10,527 nt of DNA from an uncultured Lachnospiraceae bacterium (GCA_910589105.1 CAJUST010000014.1:56722-67248); one strand, 5' to 3'; positions 1 to 5,397 are shown, counted from the stretch's first letter. Numbers and translations: made by a program. Notes: generated by a model from the sequence alone, not told the origin.

Positions 1-399
1 ATCAGCAATTTTCTGTTTTTTCCAAATATCAAACATATCCTTTGGCGTAAAGTAAGATTCAAAACTTTCCCGGCTCTCATTCAGCGAAGCAAGGAATTGA
101 CACATATCCGCATTATATAAGTGTCCTTTTTCATTTCCATAGAATTTAATATTGGCATGCCAACGGTTATTTTCGGTTTCTATGTCATTAAAAAATTTAT
201 TGTTGATTTCCAGTTCATAGCGCAATTCTTTTAATTCATTCAACTCCAATAGAAAACTGATAATATCGCCCGTAGACGATAAAGAAAATTCATTGTCTGA
301 AATACCAAAAAGCCAATCCAAAGAAACGTGATATTGCTTTGCTATGGCATAGAGTGCCTCGTTGGACGGAGATACCGTTCCGTTTTCATAACTGGAAGC
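1..399 (-). pseudogene. XRE-family transcriptional regulator, N-terminus missing, runs off left edge
   Basis: Minus-strand translation from about 399 down to base 1 stays open for about 133 codons. It begins SSYENGTVSPSNEALYAIAK, then YHVSLDWLFGISD. This is the second half of a Cro/C1-type helix-turn-helix: the recognition-helix SSYENG, the P-x-x-x-L-x-x-IA helix and the SLDWLFG ending typical of XRE regulators. A charged C-terminal region follows and leaves the window. The first 25-30 residues of the HTH are absent: upstream of the SSYENG codons the frame reads Y-R-H-A and then meets a TGA at 409-411. The break coincides with the start of the hairpin array at about 400-414. It was probably a phage- or ICE-type repressor that bound DNA as a dimer. 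The remaining C-terminal part matches no domain I recognise. It could still be intact if the N-terminus were encoded elsewhere, but no start codon or ribosome site is visible here. Confidence 0.7.
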
Positions 400-413
400 G
401 TGGCGGTATCAAG

Positions 414-582
414 GCGGCGAAAAGCCGCATCATCCGTAAGGACGGTATGCTGTCCAACGGACAGCTTGCCACCAGCAGGGCGCAAAACCTGCTTGCAGGT
501 TGCATTTTTGATAGGCTTGCCTATCAAAAGCGCTTTTACGTTACTTTCGGGAAAGTAACAAAGCCTTGCGCCTGTCGGCGCA
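414..582. repeat. Tandem array of six or more short-loop perfect hairpins (possible structured RNA or ssDNA site)
   Basis: Adjacent inverted repeats occupy almost every base of this stretch. They are 414-428 (5-bp arms, loop GAAAA), 434-445 (4-bp arms), 449-465 (7-bp arms, loop AAC), 486-501 (7-bp arms, loop TT), 506-529 (11-bp perfect arms, loop TT), 526-537 (12-bp palindrome), 540-559 (9-bp perfect arms, loop GG) and 567-582 (6-bp arms, loop TGTC). Read as plus-strand RNA, 486-501 and 506-529 both end in G(CUUG)C, a known stable tetraloop, and the first has a GAAAA loop, so the plus strand is the likelier RNA. The segment looks GC-richer than its AT-rich surroundings. A 7-bp inverted repeat (371-377 with 404-410) spans its left boundary. 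Open frames here (328-558 and 339-599 plus) look like by-products of the repeats. The function is unknown. Candidates are a structured ncRNA, a single-strand origin or oriT-like site, or a folded recombination site. Confidence 0.8.
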
Positions 583-600
583 GTAATATCAGTATATAGA

Positions 601-747
601 GCGTGGAGGATATGCCTATTGGAAAGAACGATTAGCGGTATGGTTACCGAAAGGCAGGCACAACGTATTTTGGCTAAATTAAAGGCGGAGGGAAAAATAA
701 TACGACACGGGGCAAATAAAAACGGTTATTGGGAAGTTATAGGGTAA
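601..747 (+). pseudogene. C-terminal winged-helix tail of an AlbA_2/RecG-like regulator (remnant)
   Basis: The frame ending at TAA 745-747 reads TISGMVTERQAQRILAKLKA and then EGKIIRHGANKNGYWEVIG. This has the pattern of the small winged-helix DNA-binding tail (helix, recognition helix, then a G-x-I-x-R-x-G-x-x-K-x-G-Y-W-x-V wing) that ends many AlbA_2/HATPase_c_4 'putative DNA binding' proteins and similar regulators. Only about 45 residues of that tail are present. Upstream the frame runs back into the hairpin array and stops at 556-558, so everything N-terminal has been lost. ATG 640-642 could start a peptide of 35 residues, but no ribosome site precedes it. The family assignment rests on the wing motif alone and could instead reflect another wHTH-tailed protein. 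Confidence 0.5.
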
Positions 748-771
748 AAAATTCGAAACAGTGTTTCGAAT
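745..771 (-). terminator. Hairpin with T-tract, minus strand
   Basis: Bases 751-759 and 763-771 form a perfect 9-bp inverted repeat (ATTCGAAAC / GTTTCGAAT) with a 3-nt loop. On the minus strand the stem is followed directly by six T (plus-strand A run 746-751), the form of an intrinsic terminator. It would stop transcription leaving the response-regulator remnant. The stem is AT-rich, so efficiency may be modest. Confidence 0.5.
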
Positions 772-836
772 ATTAAAACAGTGAAACAGCGGTTACCTTT
801 TTGGTGAGGAGATGCAAAAGATTCATTGTTCATTTT

Positions 837-959
837 CAAATTGTTTGTTTTTCCCTGTAATTTTTCATAGGGTTTGGCCCGGATTACAGCAATGCTAAAT
901 GGTTTTGTCATATAATCTGAGCCGAATTCTGGACCTGAGACAATATCTGTTTCCAGATT
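837..959 (-). pseudogene. Fragment of an OmpR-family response regulator receiver domain
   Basis: On the minus strand an open frame of 96 codons (1016-726) contains, from about residue 20 to 50, NLETDIVSGPEFGSDYMTKP followed by FSIAVIRAK. This is the end of a response-regulator receiver domain: the alpha4 region ending in G-x-D-Y, then the conserved lysine in the T-K-P-F motif, then the L-R-A-R-like helix alpha5. The aspartate pocket, the phospho-accepting Asp and the whole DNA-binding winged helix are missing. The sequence before N20 and after about residue 60 does not resemble the family. GADDY has become GSDY, a one-residue loss. It is therefore a decayed scrap. No cognate kinase remnant is visible beside it, and it is distinct from the intact LytTR regulator at 5695. 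Confidence 0.6.
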
Positions 960-1131
960 ATATATAGTCGTAAACTCATCGGAACTAAAATTATTGTTCG
1001 GATAATTCTTCTGCATTTAAGGTCAGACAGGTTCTATGGTTGAATGAGTTGTCATCTTATGCAATTAAAATTTTTCATGTTACACTCCGATATTAACGTA
1101 TTATTTTTTCGGATCAAGATTTTAGCTACTC

Positions 1132-1198
1132 TTTTTAACAAAAGGATCATACATCAGAGAGGTTTACAGCGTAAGCGGTTCCGTCTGATCGTTAAAAA
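1132..1198. repeat. Nested inverted repeat downstream of the MFS gene
   Basis: TTTTTAAC (1132-1139) pairs with GTTAAAAA (1191-1198), and inside it ATCAGA (1153-1158) pairs with TCTGAT (1184-1189), giving a two-tier stem around a 25-nt central region. It lies about 30 bases beyond the MFS stop codon on the minus strand, where no simpler terminator is evident, so a role in transcript ending or mRNA 3' stability is possible. The surrounding 1017-1228 contains no gene I can support. Confidence 0.35.
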
Positions 1199-1228
1199 AC
1201 TCTGTCAACCAAAAAAGAAGCCTCATTT

Positions 1229-2476
1229 TTATAAAGAAGATAGTTTTCCTAAAATACGTTTTGCATGAATGGCAATGATAAGTGACACAAGGCCTGAAAA
1301 CAAAACAACAATATATTCTCTGCCCTTACAAATTTCAAATAAGACGCCATAAAATGCGTTGCCAAGAGGCTGTGCGCACATGGAAACGGTAAGTATCACA
1401 GAAATTACTTTTCCAATTAGATTCTTTGGAGTTTCTGTTTGGATAAAGGACAGCATCTGAATGGTAAAAATAGTTGAGAATGCTAAAATAAAAAAACAAC
1501 ATATTGTAAGAATGATATAATTGAGTATTCCGGACGAAAACAAAAGCAGCGCGGCTCCCATTGGAAATACACAGATTGCGCAGGATATAATTAGGTTTCC
1601 TGATTTTTGAATCCCCAGCTTGTTTGCAAAAATGCCTGAGCTAATGCCGCCTGCCAATCCGCCTGCCGCTAAGATTCCCTCTGCAATGCCATAGAGCCTG
1701 TTTGTCTGTGAAGCTTCTAAATGTAATACTTCTGTTACCAAATAGGGCAACGCGACAATAATCATAGATGAAAGGAATAAATTAATTCCACAGATTACAA
1801 GAAGTGTTTTTCCAATTACAGGTTTCTCTTTCCGGATAAACCGGATGCTTTCTGCAAAATCAGTTCCGGCAGTTTTCCAGATGCCGCCTTTTGAAGTCTG
1901 TTTCTGAAAGGGTATTTTTATAAAAATTTCCATAATTGCCGACAAGGTGAAGCATACCATACAAACCCACAATATTGGCCTTAATCCATATGCGCTGTAT
2001 AAAATTCCCCCGAATACAGGCCCGGTTAAGGAGGCAAAAGAACTGATGGCATTAATAATAGAATTGGCAGCCATAAAATTTTCATGGCTGACTAACGCAG
2101 GGATGCTTGCCTGTACGGAAGGCTGATATGCGCCGGCAATGCCATACAGAAACATTAACGTAACTGTTAGAAGCGGGATAAGGCTCACCCCATTCATAAG
2201 CAGGGAGAACGTTAAAATAACCGCCGCTGTAAAGAAATCTAAAATTACCATAATGTTTCTTTTGTTTATCCGGTCAGCGACTATGCCCCCAATTGGTGAC
2301 AACAGGATAGTGGGGATAAACGCGAATGCCATAACAGTTCCGTATAAAGCCGATGATCCTGTCAGATTCAATAGATAAAGCGGCAATGCAAATCTTATTG
2401 TGGCATTGCCAAACAAAGAGATGATTTGACCGATTACAACTAAAGTAAAATCCTTTGTAAATAATTTTTGTTCCAT
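1229..2476 (-). CDS. MFS_3-type efflux transporter
   Basis: A 415-residue integral membrane protein, about normal for a 12-helix major facilitator. It would act as a proton-driven exporter of small hydrophobic compounds in the cytoplasmic membrane. The N-terminal helix starts near residue 10, and the loop between helices 2 and 3 carries the MFS motif A as GGIVADRINKRNIM (63-76). Around 118-142 is the IPALVS...AANSI segment seen in MFS_3/DUF894 proteins (relatives of the enterobactin exporter EntS and of Mef-type macrolide pumps). A charged cytoplasmic loop at about 190-222 separates the two halves. ATG at 2474-2476 is preceded by GGAGG with a 7-nt spacer, so this start is firm. It lies downstream of a TetR-family repressor on the same strand, the usual layout of a drug- or metabolite-responsive pump. 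The substrate cannot be read from sequence. I see no convincing sigma-A promoter directly upstream. Confidence 0.9.
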   Translation of the reverse strand: MEQKLFTKDFTLVVIGQIISLFGNATIRFALPLYLLNLTGSSALYGTVMAFAFIPTILLSPIGGIVADRINKRNIMVILDFFTAAVILTFSLLMNGVSLIPLLTVTLMFLYGIAGAYQPSVQASIPALVSHENFMAANSIINAISSFASLTGPVFGGILYSAYGLRPILWVCMVCFTLSAIMEIFIKIPFQKQTSKGGIWKTAGTDFAESIRFIRKEKPVIGKTLLVICGINLFLSSMIIVALPYLVTEVLHLEASQTNRLYGIAEGILAAGGLAGGISSGIFANKLGIQKSGNLIISCAICVFPMGAALLLFSSGILNYIILTICCFFILAFSTIFTIQMLSFIQTETPKNLIGKVISVILTVSMCAQPLGNAFYGVLFEICKGREYIVVLFSGLVSLIIAIHAKRILGKLSSL

Positions 2477-2756
2477 TTTTATGCCTCCATTTATTTTGTT
2501 CTATACGCTTTGGCAAGTTTTTGCTTCGTTGTTGTTCTTAAAGGTTCCGTAGAGTTTATTTCATAAAATTGAAAGCTGAAAGAAGGTAGCGTTATTTGAA
2601 TTTGTAGTTTTTTTTGGAAAATTTTCAAAATCATCGGTTTGTTCTTATAACAATTATTTATTGAGTATTAACTGAATTGATTAAATAATTTAATTGTTCA
2701 ATAAAATGATTGTTTGTTTCAGTACCGCATGACGGTATGTATCTATGTTAAAAGAG
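2477..2756. other. AT-rich 280-bp spacer between repressor and transporter
   Basis: No gene is visible. It contains a perfect AT palindrome at 2680-2694 (7-bp arms, ATTAAAT/ATTTAAT), a 5-bp-arm repeat TACCG/CGGTA at 2723-2737, and a longer imperfect AT-rich inverted repeat between about 2651-2665 and 2698-2713. Reading the minus strand I found no TTGACA/TATAAT pair with 16-18 spacing and no copy of the 15-bp TetR operator found at 3455 and 3485. A half-site GGTATGT occurs at 2734-2740 without its partner half. The transporter may depend on read-through from the repressor promoter or on a weak promoter here. Confidence 0.5.
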
Positions 2757-2780
2757 ATCTGCCCAGCTTAAAGGGCAGAT
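2757..2780 (-). terminator. Hairpin overlapping the TetR stop codon
   Basis: ATCTGCCC (2757-2764) and GGGCAGAT (2773-2780) form a perfect 8-bp stem whose 8-nt loop contains the TAA stop of the repressor gene (2768-2770). On the minus strand it is followed by CTCTTTTAA, an interrupted T-tract, so it may end or attenuate the repressor transcript before the transporter. On the plus strand it is followed by TTTAATTT, which could also work as a weak terminator. Confidence 0.5.
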
Positions 2781-3436
2781 TTTAATTTGTTTTTCTGGTA
2801 AATTACCGCCAATTCCCGTAGTCTTTCCAATAATTCGTTATCTACAATATCCAGTCCAAAGCCTTTTAGCATCTGGCTAAAAACCATAAATTTATAGTAG
2901 GTTTCTTCCTCAGAACTATCAAATATCATGGGGTTCATCCAGACATTTGCGGTTAGTAGAATGAGTTCCGCTAGTTGTTCTGGATAATCTGTTTGAATAG
3001 AGCCGTCGGAAATCCCTTGTTTAATAATTGGAAAAATATAATTTGGAGCCGCTTCTTCTATAGTTTCATGCAATAGGCTGAATAGAAGTTTCGGATTTTT
3101 ATGAAAATCAGGAGCCACTGTAAAAATATCGTTTTGCACAGGGCGGCTGATGGATTCTTTAAAAATGGTTTTCAGTTTTTCTTTGCCGTTTAGATCGGTT
3201 CGATCCCGGATTGTTGCAAGCATCTGATTGGATTCATGTGTTATTTTGTCGGTAACGGCTACTAAAATATCTTCCTTTGACTTAAAATGATGATAGATGG
3301 CTCCTTTGCTTAGTCCGCCTAAGTGGTTGATAATATCTTGGATAGAAGTTTGTTCATATCCTTTTTCCATAAATAAGCGAAAAGCGACATCTAATATGAG
3401 ATGAACGGTTTCTTCTGGATGCTTATTTCTTGCCAA
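2768..3436 (-). CDS. TetR/AcrR-family transcriptional repressor
   Basis: A 222-residue repressor when started at TTG 3434-3436. The N-terminal helix-turn-helix covers residues 10-55: LILDVAFRLFMEKGY, then TSIQDIINHLGG, then the diagnostic recognition segment LSKGAIYHHFKSKEDI. The variable all-helical C-terminal domain would bind the inducing ligand and form the dimer. I chose TTG because GGAGG lies 9 nt upstream of it and the product begins (M)ARNKHPEE, the usual beginning of this subfamily. The frame stays open to ATG 3485-3487, but that start lacks a ribosome site and would place the promoter -10 and both operators inside the gene. Two identical palindromic operators overlap its own promoter, so it almost certainly represses itself. 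The downstream MFS pump is its likely target. The inducer is unknown. Confidence 0.9.
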   Translation of the reverse strand: MARNKHPEETVHLILDVAFRLFMEKGYEQTSIQDIINHLGGLSKGAIYHHFKSKEDILVAVTDKITHESNQMLATIRDRTDLNGKEKLKTIFKESISRPVQNDIFTVAPDFHKNPKLLFSLLHETIEEAAPNYIFPIIKQGISDGSIQTDYPEQLAELILLTANVWMNPMIFDSSEEETYYKFMVFSQMLKGFGLDIVDNELLERLRELAVIYQKNKLKSAL

Positions 3437-3454
3437 TGTGTAATACCTCCAATA

Positions 3455-3469
3455 CATACCATTAGTATG
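3455..3469. promoter_or_regulatory. TetR operator copy 1 (start-proximal)
   Basis: CATACCATTAGTATG is an internally near-palindromic 15-mer (CATAC/GTATG arms). It is the exact reverse complement of the copy at 3485-3499, and the two are separated by 15 bp. It lies between the predicted transcription start and the ribosome site of the repressor gene, a typical position for blocking initiation. Assignment to this repressor is inferred from position. Confidence 0.75.
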
Positions 3470-3479
3470 TTTTTTATAT

Positions 3480-3507
3480 ATTATCATACTAATGGTATGT
3501 CTGTCAA
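3480..3507 (-). promoter_or_regulatory. Sigma-A promoter of the TetR gene
   Basis: On the minus strand TTGACA (3502-3507) and GATAAT (3480-3485) are separated by 16 bp. The -35 is a perfect consensus and the -10 differs at one position. The spacer is almost entirely filled by the second operator, so bound repressor would exclude RNA polymerase. Confidence 0.75.
3485..3499. promoter_or_regulatory. TetR operator copy 2 (in the promoter spacer)
   Basis: CATACTAATGGTATG is the exact reverse complement of operator copy 1. It fills the -35/-10 spacer and touches the last base of the -10. Centre-to-centre distance to copy 1 is 30 bp, close to three helical turns, so two dimers could sit on the same face of the DNA. 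Confidence 0.75.
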
Positions 3508-3565
3508 GATTTATAAATTTATATGATATAATTTTTATCTAGGACATTGGGTCAATCAAGCAATT

Positions 3566-3838
3566 TTATTTTTTCCAGCGTTTTAATGTAGGGAACCATT
3601 CAAGCATCCTATTTTTTGCTTCTTCTTCACTCATATCTGGGTTAGCCGCCGCCATGTTGGGGACGCATAGTTCTGCCATTTCTTCCATTGTGCCTTGGAA
3701 AGTAAAGGAGCCATTTTCAAAACAATATTTGCAATAGTCTTTATTTTTGGCGCCATCGGCATTTGTTCCATATAGTTCATCGGTATTTCCCATCGGCATG
3801 CCACAGCATTGGCAAAATGTTTGGTTTGCTGCATTCAT
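3566..3838 (-). CDS. Small zinc-ribbon protein (Zn_ribbon_2 family)
   Basis: A 90-residue cytoplasmic protein. Two CxxC knuckles, C9-x-x-C12 (within FCQCCGMPMG) and C36-x-x-C39 (DYCKYC), would bind one zinc. Between them is the family signature DELYGTNADGAKNKDYC, and the C-terminus is the characteristic EEA...WFPTLKRWKK. This matches the 'putative zinc ribbon' family (PF12674 type); its biochemical role is not established. The start is ATG 3836-3838, with GGAGG 8 nt upstream. The frame is open 11 codons further (3871), but that start has no ribosome site. It lies 94 nt downstream of the WYL regulator on the same strand, so co-transcription is likely. A TTGACA at 3931-3936 lacks a well-spaced -10. 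The pairing suggests the zinc-ribbon protein works with or is controlled by that regulator, which is inference. Confidence 0.85.
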   Translation of the reverse strand: MNAANQTFCQCCGMPMGNTDELYGTNADGAKNKDYCKYCFENGSFTFQGTMEEMAELCVPNMAAANPDMSEEEAKNRMLEWFPTLKRWKK

Positions 3839-3932
3839 TTTTCTTACCTCCGTATTTTCATGTGTTTTCATTAGTTTATAGCTATATGACTAATCTAGAC
3901 CCACTATACTGCATATAACCTGACGTCTTTTG

Positions 3933-4829
3933 TCAAGGTTTATATTTTTCATAGATTTTTTTTGCCTGTTTTGCCAATGTTTCTTTTAAATGTTCAGGTG
4001 AGAGAATGTCAACCTGAGCGCCGAATGAGAGTAGAAAGCTTGTCAGCCATTCATCTTGCGGCATTTTTGCGGAAGCGATTAAATCCCCGTTTTCCTGACG
4101 CTTTATATGAATAGCATCAAACTCATCGTAAACGCGGTATGCCATTTCTTTGGGAAAGCGAAGCGTAATTAGAGGATAGTCTTGTTTGTCATTGTCAATC
4201 GGTTCCGGAAAATCACGATGCAAGAAATGATCTTCTAAAAGCTCTAAATTTAAAATACGGTTTAATTTAAATGTCCGCAGAGCCTGTTTTTCCATGCAAA
4301 ACGCTTTCAGATACCATGCGTTTGCTTTGTAAGTGAGTTTGTATGGCTGAACGGTTCTTTCTCGGACTGCCTCACAAGAGCCTGCATAATGGATTTTTAC
4401 AGTTCTGCAATGGATAATTGCCGTTTTCAGTAACTCAAATTTATCATTGTCAGATTTATTATTTCCCCATCTGGAAAAGTCCACCTCAAGCCAATTTTCT
4501 GAACCAAGATGGAACAATGCGGAAAGTTTTTGCAGTGTTTGGCTGTTTTTTTTATTCTGTATGGCGTTTATGCTTTGCAAAGCCAACAGAATTTCCTGTT
4601 TTTCTTTTTCTGATAACACTGCTTTATTTAACACGAAATTTTCCATTAAATGAATGCCGCCATTTCTGCCTGCTTCTGCATAAATGGGGATGCCGGCATG
4701 GCTTAGGGCATCTACATCTCTATAGATCGTTCTGACTGACACTTCAAATTTTTTCGCTAATTCCGGAGCGGTGGCGTGTCCCTTATTGAGCAAATGATAT
4801 AGAATCTTAAATAGTCTGCTTTCCTGCAT
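3933..4829 (-). CDS. YafY-type HTH/WYL-domain transcriptional regulator
   Basis: A 298-residue DNA-binding regulator. Residues 1-60 form an HTH_11 winged helix (RLFKILYHLLNKGHATAPEL, then SVRTIYRDVDALSHAGIPIY and the GRNGGIHL wing). Residues about 130-200 form the WYL domain, in which the name-giving W172-Y173-L174 is intact (NAWYLKAFC), followed by RTFKLNRI at 185-192. A C-terminal WCX-like extension runs to the end (ITLRFPKEMAYRVYDEF onward). WYL domains are known ligand- or nucleic-acid-sensing modules; the ligand here is unknown. ATG 4827-4829 is preferred because GAAGGA lies about 6 nt before it. The in-frame ATG six codons upstream (4847) has no ribosome site. A sigma-A promoter lies at 4889-4917, with 26-bp direct repeats immediately upstream, suggesting regulated and possibly autoregulated expression together with the zinc-ribbon gene. 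Confidence 0.9.
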   Translation of the reverse strand: MQESRLFKILYHLLNKGHATAPELAKKFEVSVRTIYRDVDALSHAGIPIYAEAGRNGGIHLMENFVLNKAVLSEKEKQEILLALQSINAIQNKKNSQTLQKLSALFHLGSENWLEVDFSRWGNNKSDNDKFELLKTAIIHCRTVKIHYAGSCEAVRERTVQPYKLTYKANAWYLKAFCMEKQALRTFKLNRILNLELLEDHFLHRDFPEPIDNDKQDYPLITLRFPKEMAYRVYDEFDAIHIKRQENGDLIASAKMPQDEWLTSFLLSFGAQVDILSPEHLKETLAKQAKKIYEKYKP

Positions 4830-4888
4830 TGCCGTTCCTTCTTTCATGATAGATTCACGCTTATTTTGGGCGTAGTATATTTAGGTTT

Positions 4889-4917
4889 ATTATATCTTTC
4901 GATTTTACAAGGATCAA
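4889..4917 (-). promoter_or_regulatory. Sigma-A promoter of the WYL regulator gene
   Basis: On the minus strand TTGATC (4912-4917) and a perfect TATAAT (4889-4894) are separated by 17 bp. Transcription would start near 4882, giving a leader of about 50 nt before ATG 4829. Confidence 0.7.
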
Positions 4918-4918
4918 T

Positions 4919-4981
4919 CCAAAAGCATTCAATGCTCAAAAAAAGGTATCAAATGCCAAAAGCATTCACTGCTTAAAAAAA
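4919..4981. repeat. Pair of 26-bp direct repeats upstream of the WYL promoter
   Basis: Copies at 4919-4944 and 4956-4981 match at 24 of 26 positions (CCAAAAGCATTCAMTGCTYA followed by six A), with an 11-bp gap and a 37-bp period. Each contains an inverted motif; in copy 1 it is the perfect AGCATT-C-AATGCT. Copy 1 ends one base from the -35 hexamer of the WYL regulator promoter, so the pair sits where a regulator or UP-element-like A-tracts would act. The next 198 bases (4982-5179), up to the small plus-strand gene, hold no gene and no clear promoter. Confidence 0.7.
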
Positions 4982-5179
4982 TAGGATCGTTTTTAGATTT
5001 GCTTTTTTCTTATAGAGACAAGAACAGTCAAAATTTTTGGTGGATATGTCATATAGTAAAACAGTTCGCGGCGCCTAAAACGCATTTCATGGCAAATTAG
5101 TCAAGCCAGTATGTAAGGTATCCGAAAATTTAATAAAATGTTCTGTTTAAGGGAAGAAATTTAAGGAGGTAATTTTAAG

Positions 5180-5338
5180 ATGCGTCAAGTGTTTATTCGG
5201 GGCATTATCAGTCTGGTCTGGTTTGCAGTAGCTATCATAAACGGCATATCTGGAAAATTGGAGAATGCCGCTCTTTCTGTTCTTGTGGGTTGTGTGATTT
5301 TGTATTCCGCATATACGGCATGGAAAAAAAGGAGATGA
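5180..5338 (+). CDS. Small 52-residue membrane protein
   Basis: ATG 5180 follows a near-perfect Shine-Dalgarno, TTAAGGAGGT at 5161-5170, with a 9-nt spacer, so translation is well supported despite the short length. The product starts MRQVFIRGIISLVWFAVAII and ends SAYTAWKKRR. It shows two hydrophobic segments (about residues 5-21 and 30-47) joined by a short polar turn (NGISGKLEN), with a positively charged C-terminus. This fits a two-helix hairpin in the cytoplasmic membrane with both ends inside. No family is recognised. It lies on the plus strand upstream of the LytTR/GHKL pair and could be an accessory or signal-related component of it, but a separate promoter lies between them. No convincing promoter was found for this gene itself. 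Confidence 0.75.
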   Translation: MRQVFIRGIISLVWFAVAIINGISGKLENAALSVLVGCVILYSAYTAWKKRR

Positions 5339-5339
5339 A

Positions 5340-5387
5340 ATGATACAAATAAAAATTAAAAAAGAAACTAAAATAGACATTTCATAG
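5340..5387 (+). CDS. 15-codon ORF, possibly the start of a truncated gene
   Basis: ATG 5340 lies two bases after the stop of the 52-residue gene and has AAGGAG 5 nt upstream, so ribosomes finishing the first gene would probably re-initiate here. The predicted peptide is MIQIKIKKETKIDIS, ending at TAG 5385-5387. It is strongly basic and lysine-rich. It may be a genuine micropeptide or the surviving start of a longer gene lost by deletion; in the same frame downstream nothing resembles a protein. Confidence 0.35.
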   Translation: MIQIKIKKETKIDIS

Positions 5388-5397
5388 AAACTTTTGA

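Noticed and set aside
328..599. Overlapping plus-strand open frames of 76 and 86 codons
   Set aside because: They lie over the hairpin array and the XRE remnant. Open frames on both strands follow from the inverted repeats; no ribosome site and no recognisable protein.
751..771. CGAAACAGTGTTTCG as a possible LexA/DinR box
   Set aside because: The half-sites and spacing do not fit the Firmicutes CGAACnnnnGTTCG consensus, and a T6 run after the stem fits a minus-strand terminator better.
1044..1268. Plus-strand 74-codon frame
   Set aside because: No ribosome site, composition unlike a folded protein, and it overlaps the end of the MFS gene on the other strand.
2723..2740. Third TetR operator before the MFS gene
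   Set aside because: Only the half GGTATGT matches; the opposite half CATAC is not at the required distance.
3437..3487. Longer TetR form starting at ATG 3485-3487
   Set aside because: No ribosome site; it would place the promoter -10 and both operators in coding sequence. TTG 3434-3436 has GGAGG and gives the normal family start.
3929..3936. TTGACA as -35 of a separate zinc-ribbon promoter
   Set aside because: The nearest good -10 (TATAGT) is 22 bp away and TTATAT is only 12 bp away; neither spacing suits sigma-A.
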